From the NCBI GenBank assembly GCA_011390085.1, contig JAABTB010000043.1:1-10926 (forward strand): a DNA stretch of 10,926 nucleotides. Direction: 5' to 3'. Origin of the DNA: Desulfobacula sp. GTDB lineage: Bacteria > Desulfobacterota > Desulfobacteria > Desulfobacterales > Desulfobacteraceae. The notes under the pieces were generated by a model that made no database searches, had not been told where the DNA came from, and saw nothing but the letters and a program-made list of their open reading frames with translations. Shown here in pieces: positions 8,321 through 10,926 of this stretch; position 1 is the stretch's first letter, and the number at the start of each line of letters is the position of its first letter. The position numbers and the translations under genes were made by a program.

Positions 8321-9141
8321 TGCGTTTCTGGAATGAACTGCCCTATCACATCAGCCCCTTTCTGATAGAGTTCAACGGCTTTGGCATCCGCTATTACAGC
8401 CTCATGTACGTTCTGGCCTTTGTCACCTTTTATTTTCTCATAAAATTCCGTCTGAAGACCGAAGATTTTTCCATTAACATCCGTCATCTGGATGATTTTC
8501 TCGTATGGGCGGTCGCAGGCGTCCTTCTGGGCGGCAGGCTCGGATATGTGATCTTTTATGACCTTCACTATTACCTTGACCATCCATTGCGTATTTTTCT
8601 TCCTTTTACTTTTACCAATGGGTTTACCTTTACCGGCATTGCCGGCATGTCCTACCATGGCGGACTCATTGGAGTGACGGCGGCTGTATATTTTTTCTCC
8701 CGGAAAAATAAACTCCATCTCGGTGAATTCTCCGACCTCCTCTGTCCTGCCGTACCCCTTGGTTATACCTTTGGAAGACTGGGCAATTTTTTTAATTCAG
8801 AGCTATACGGAAGGGCCACTTCCCTGCCCTGGGGAATGTATTTTCCATCGGACCCGACCCATACCCTGCGCCACCCGTCCCAACTTTATGAGGCTTTTTT
8901 CGAAGGGATTGTCCTGTTTTGTATCCTTTGGTGGTTTCGACGGGCAAAAGCCCTTCGGTACCGGATGTTGGGATTATATCTCACCGGTTATGGACTCATC
9001 CGGTTCCTGATTGAATTTTTCCGGGAACCCGACGACCATTTGCAGTTTGTGGCTTATTTTATGACCATGGGCCAGGTTCTCTGCCTCATCATGGTAGCTG
9101 CAGGTCTCCTGATCCTGTTCACGAATAAAATCAAAAATTGA
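8317..9141 (+). CDS. lgt: Phosphatidylglycerol--prolipoprotein diacylglyceryl transferase
   Basis: Lgt catalyses the first step of lipoprotein maturation: it moves diacylglyceryl from phosphatidylglycerol to the lipobox cysteine at the inner membrane. The 274-residue protein is strongly hydrophobic, with about seven membrane segments. Family motifs visible are GGRLGYVIFY (72-81), YHGGLIG (113-119, His114 corresponding to the essential histidine), the Lgt signature GRLGNFFNSELYGR (153-166, with Arg154 and Asn157), RHPSQLYEAFFEG (185-197) and GLIRFLIEFFREPD (226-239, with Arg229, Glu233 and Arg236). The start overlaps the aat stop in ATGATG, and the second ATG at 8320 could also be used (it removes one Met). 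Substrates reach this enzyme after Sec export, so linkage with secA upstream makes functional sense, though both genes also occur apart in other genomes. Confidence 0.97.
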   Translation: MMRFWNELPYHISPFLIEFNGFGIRYYSLMYVLAFVTFYFLIKFRLKTEDFSINIRHLDDFLVWAVAGVLLGGRLGYVIFYDLHYYLDHPLRIFLPFTFTNGFTFTGIAGMSYHGGLIGVTAAVYFFSRKNKLHLGEFSDLLCPAVPLGYTFGRLGNFFNSELYGRATSLPWGMYFPSDPTHTLRHPSQLYEAFFEGIVLFCILWWFRRAKALRYRMLGLYLTGYGLIRFLIEFFREPDDHLQFVAYFMTMGQVLCLIMVAAGLLILFTNKIKN

Positions 9142-9238
9142 TTCAATCCATCCTTTCAAAGAGCCCTGCACAAAACTTGACAAACCCGGTTTAGACATAA
9201 TAGTCTCTTTACCGTTAAAATTATTAAGGAGCGGATCA
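9142..9238 (+). promoter_or_regulatory. Intergenic region with possible promoter for fxsA
   Basis: This is a 97-bp non-coding gap. A perfect -35-like TTGACA is at 9177-9182. The best -10-like sequence, CATAAT (9196-9201), is only 13 bp downstream, which is too close. At 16-18 bp spacing the hexamers match poorly (AATAGT, ATAGTC, TAGTCT). AGAC/GTCT (9193-9196 and 9203-9206) forms a short inverted repeat over that stretch. AAGGAG at 9226-9231, seven bases before the ATG, is a strong ribosome-binding site for fxsA. The palindrome ATTGATTCAAT (9137-9147) straddles the lgt stop but lacks a GC stem and U-tract, so it is not a convincing terminator. A separate fxsA promoter is plausible but not proven. 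Confidence 0.4.
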
Positions 9239-9634
9239 ATGCTGTTAAAATTGTTTTTATGCTTTACCCTGATCCCTGTCGTTGAGCTGTACCTGCTGAT
9301 CAAGGTGGGGACTGTCCTGGGGGGGATCAATACCATCCTGCTGGTCATCATTTCAGGCTTCTTAGGGGCCTGGCTTGCAAGGCTTGAAGGGATGAACACC
9401 CTTGTCAAGCTCAGAGCTAACCTGCAACAGGGTCTTATGCCGGCTGAAGAATTGCTTGATGCCGTGATTATCTTCATTGCCGGAGTGGTATTGATCACGC
9501 CCGGTTTCATCACCGATATCCTGGGCCTGCTCTTGCTCTGGCCTGTAACCCGCAACAGGTTAAAACGATTTCTCAGAAAGAAATTTGATGAATTGAATCT
9601 GCAGGGCAATATCAATATTACCCGTTTTCATTGA
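9239..9634 (+). CDS. fxsA: FxsA family membrane protein
   Basis: This 131-residue inner-membrane protein belongs to the FxsA family, named for an E. coli protein whose overproduction relieves phage T7 exclusion by the F plasmid. Its cellular role in most bacteria is unknown. Family features visible are IPVVELYLLIKVG (12-24), GAWLARLEG (43-51), a polar cytoplasmic-like stretch with MPAEELLDA (67-75), and the conserved LITPGFITDILG (85-96) followed by PVTRNRLKR (102-110). Hydrophobic segments are at about 3-21, 26-48 and 74-101, the last probably forming two short helices. The C-terminus is basic and then polar. The start has a clear AAGGAG at proper spacing. It is followed after 17 bp by a nitroreductase gene, presumably on the same transcript. 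Confidence 0.93.
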   Translation: MLLKLFLCFTLIPVVELYLLIKVGTVLGGINTILLVIISGFLGAWLARLEGMNTLVKLRANLQQGLMPAEELLDAVIIFIAGVVLITPGFITDILGLLLLWPVTRNRLKRFLRKKFDELNLQGNINITRFH

Positions 9635-9651
9635 GCTAAAAAGGGAACACC

Positions 9652-10179
9652 ATGTTTTTAGATTTGATTTCAACCAGAAGAAGCATCAGAAAATTCAAAG
9701 ACCGGCCCGTTGAAAAAGAAAAAATCGATATCCTGATGGAGGCCGCACTTCGATCCCCGTCGTCCAGGGGCTTGAACCCCTGGCAGTTCATCGTTATAGA
9801 TAAGCCTCCCCTTCTTGAAAAACTTTCTAAGGCCAAACCCCATGGTGCCCATTTTCTAAAGGACGCTCCTCTGGGGATCGTTGTCTGCGCAGATGCATCA
9901 AAGAGTGATGTGTGGGTTGAGGATGCCTCAATCGCTTCCGTCTTCATTCATCTTGCCGCCCATGATATCGGCCTGGGCAGTTGCTGGATACAGATCCGAA
10001 AAAGAGACCATGACGGCACCATCAGTGCCGATGCCTATATTAAAGATCTGTTGAATATTCCCGATACTATAAGGATTGAATCCATAATGGCCCTGGGATA
10101 TCCGGATGAAACCAAAAAAATCCATGCAAAAGATTCTTTGGAATTTCATAAATTTTCTTTCAATAAATACCCTAAATAA
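9652..10179 (+). CDS. Small nitroreductase family flavoprotein
   Basis: This 175-residue member of the nitroreductase (NfsB/FMN reductase-like) superfamily is expected to act as a homodimeric, cytoplasmic FMN enzyme using NAD(P)H. Its physiological substrate cannot be read from the sequence. Motifs: RRSIRKF (9-15), whose Arg-Arg-Ser usually contacts the FMN phosphate; SPSSRGLNPWQFIVI (35-49), the second flavin-binding strand; DASIASVFIHLAAHDIGLGSCW (91-112), the dimer helix and flavin-side loop; and ALGYPDE (147-153) near the end. It is shorter than E. coli NfsB (217 residues), so it is a minimal-type member. AAGGGA at 9641-9646 supports the start. It ends 6 bp before the HDOD gene, so fxsA, this gene and the HDOD gene probably form one unit. 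Confidence 0.9.
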   Translation: MFLDLISTRRSIRKFKDRPVEKEKIDILMEAALRSPSSRGLNPWQFIVIDKPPLLEKLSKAKPHGAHFLKDAPLGIVVCADASKSDVWVEDASIASVFIHLAAHDIGLGSCWIQIRKRDHDGTISADAYIKDLLNIPDTIRIESIMALGYPDETKKIHAKDSLEFHKFSFNKYPK

Positions 10180-10185
10180 GGATAC

Positions 10186-10926
10186 ATGGAAATAAAAGCT
10201 GAAATTCTTAAGATGATTCAAAGAAAGGAAAGCGACCTTCCAACGCTTCCAATGGTCATTGATCGAATTGTCAGTGCGGCCTCGGATAAAAAAACAACAA
10301 CTGAAGATCTGGCCGAAGTTATTGCCTATGACCAGGGAATGACCAATAAGCTTTTAAGGCTTGCCAACTCCATTTATTATGCCCAAAAAACAAAGGTGGA
10401 AACCATTAAACGATCCATTTCGGTTATCGGCTTTGATGAGATCATCGGTATCGCCCTGGGGATGGGCATCCTGTCTTCCTTTTCGGACAAATCAGGCTTA
10501 AGCCTTGATATGAAAGCCCTCTGGATTCACGGCATCGGCGTGGCCACCGTTGCCAAAGACCTTGCCAAAAGGACAAATCCAGGGATTGCCAATAAAATTT
10601 TTATCCCTGCCCTTCTCCATGATATGGGTAAGGTTATTTTTTCAATCTATTTCAAGGATGAATACAAAAAGGTCCGGCAGTTTGCCATGGAAAACAAAAA
10701 ACCATTGTATTTTGCCGAAAATGCCCTTTTCGAAATAGATCACGCACTCTTGTCCGCCCTTTTAATGAAGCGGTGGAATTTTCCCCAATCCATATTGTTC
10801 CCCTGCCGGTTTCATCACAATCCAGAATCTGCTCCGATTAAATTCCGGCACCTGTCCTTGATTATCAATCTTGCTGATTATCTGACACAGAAAGCAGGCA
10901 TCGGGCACAGTGGGAATCCGGTTCCG
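10186..10926 (+). CDS. HDOD domain-containing protein (3' end outside window)
   Basis: The frame is open for 247 codons to the window edge. The HDOD domain, an HD-related fold found in bacterial signalling proteins, begins with the typical LPTLPMVIDRI (18-28). DLAEVIAYDQGMTNKLLRLANSIYYA follows (41-66), then TIKRSISVIGFDEI (73-86), ALWIHGIGVATVAKDLA (111-127), LLHDMGKVIF (143-152), EIDHALLSALLMKRWNFP (183-200), FHHNPE (209-214) and LSLIINLADYLT (223-234). His115, His145-Asp146, His186, His210-His211 and Asp231 resemble the metal-ligand pattern of HD hydrolases, although many HDOD proteins act without proven catalysis. A start at ATG 10186 is favoured by AAGGA at 10178-10182, with only three bases between. 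What follows the domain (for example a GGDEF, EAL or histidine-kinase module) cannot be seen. The specific role is unknown. Confidence 0.9.
   Translation, partial: MEIKAEILKMIQRKESDLPTLPMVIDRIVSAASDKKTTTEDLAEVIAYDQGMTNKLLRLANSIYYAQKTKVETIKRSISVIGFDEIIGIALGMGILSSFSDKSGLSLDMKALWIHGIGVATVAKDLAKRTNPGIANKIFIPALLHDMGKVIFSIYFKDEYKKVRQFAMENKKPLYFAENALFEIDHALLSALLMKRWNFPQSILFPCRFHHNPESAPIKFRHLSLIINLADYLTQKAGIGHSGNPVP

Noticed and set aside
8251..8718. 155-codon minus-strand open frame across the aat/lgt junction
   Set aside because: It is antisense to two certain genes and has no family resemblance.
9137..9147. Palindrome ATTGATTCAAT at the lgt stop as a terminator
   Set aside because: The stem is five A/T-rich pairs with a one-base centre and no following T-tract, so it could not act as an intrinsic terminator.
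8974..9615. 213-codon open frame on the minus strand spanning the end of lgt, the gap and most of fxsA
   Set aside because: It is antisense to two well-recognised genes, and its translation resembles no family I know (rich in Ser, Asn and Arg, with low-complexity character). It is best explained as a shadow.
10550..10738. 62-codon plus-strand open frame
   Set aside because: It is out of frame with, and inside, the HDOD gene, which runs continuously from 10186 to the window end.
1..10926. CRISPR arrays, insertion sequences, integration sites, tRNA genes or phage-defence genes
   Set aside because: None was seen on either strand. There are no regularly spaced repeats, transposase or integrase motifs or tRNA-like arms, and almost all of the DNA is accounted for by core genes. 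fxsA is named for a phage-exclusion effect of its overproduction, but that is not evidence of a defence system here.

Overview
The window reads as a compact, fully co-oriented (+ strand) block of bacterial housekeeping genes from a moderate-GC Gram-negative. The best guess is a Desulfobacterota (deltaproteobacterial) sulfate-reducer-like genome, perhaps near Desulfobacterales. This rests on protein flavour and gene order: a short SecA with a SEC-C tail, an inner-membrane LytM peptidase just before secA, a clpS-clpA-aat run, and an HDOD protein. It is an inference, since no 16S or other diagnostic marker is present. No mobile elements, CRISPR arrays, tRNAs or rRNAs were seen.

Layout: (1) 2-1418, the 3' end of uvrA overlapping a complete argC by 8 bp. 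(2) 1468-2394, a membrane-anchored M23/LytM peptidase with a coiled-coil stalk. (3) 2395-2518, an AT-rich non-coding stretch with several promoter-like elements and small repeats. (4) 2519-9141, a tight run secA-clpS-clpA-aat-lgt with gaps of 6, 3 and 0 bp and then a 4-bp overlap, very probably one transcript. (5) 9142-9238, a gap with a perfect TTGACA box and a strong Shine-Dalgarno sequence before fxsA. (6) 9239-10926, fxsA, a small nitroreductase, and an HDOD-domain gene cut by the window end. No gene-free stretch exceeds 124 bp, and no convincing intrinsic terminator was found.

Functionally, the central run joins protein export (SecA), lipoprotein maturation (Lgt) and a near-complete bacterial N-degron pathway. 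In that pathway Aat adds Leu/Phe to N-termini, ClpS recognises them, and ClpA unfolds the substrate for ClpP, which is not encoded here. All key catalytic or binding motifs that could be checked by eye are intact, and no frameshift or pseudogene was seen.

The window looks like ordinary conserved core genome. No previously undescribed system could be supported. The findings are modest points about gene coupling, possible regulatory DNA and the family details of individual proteins.
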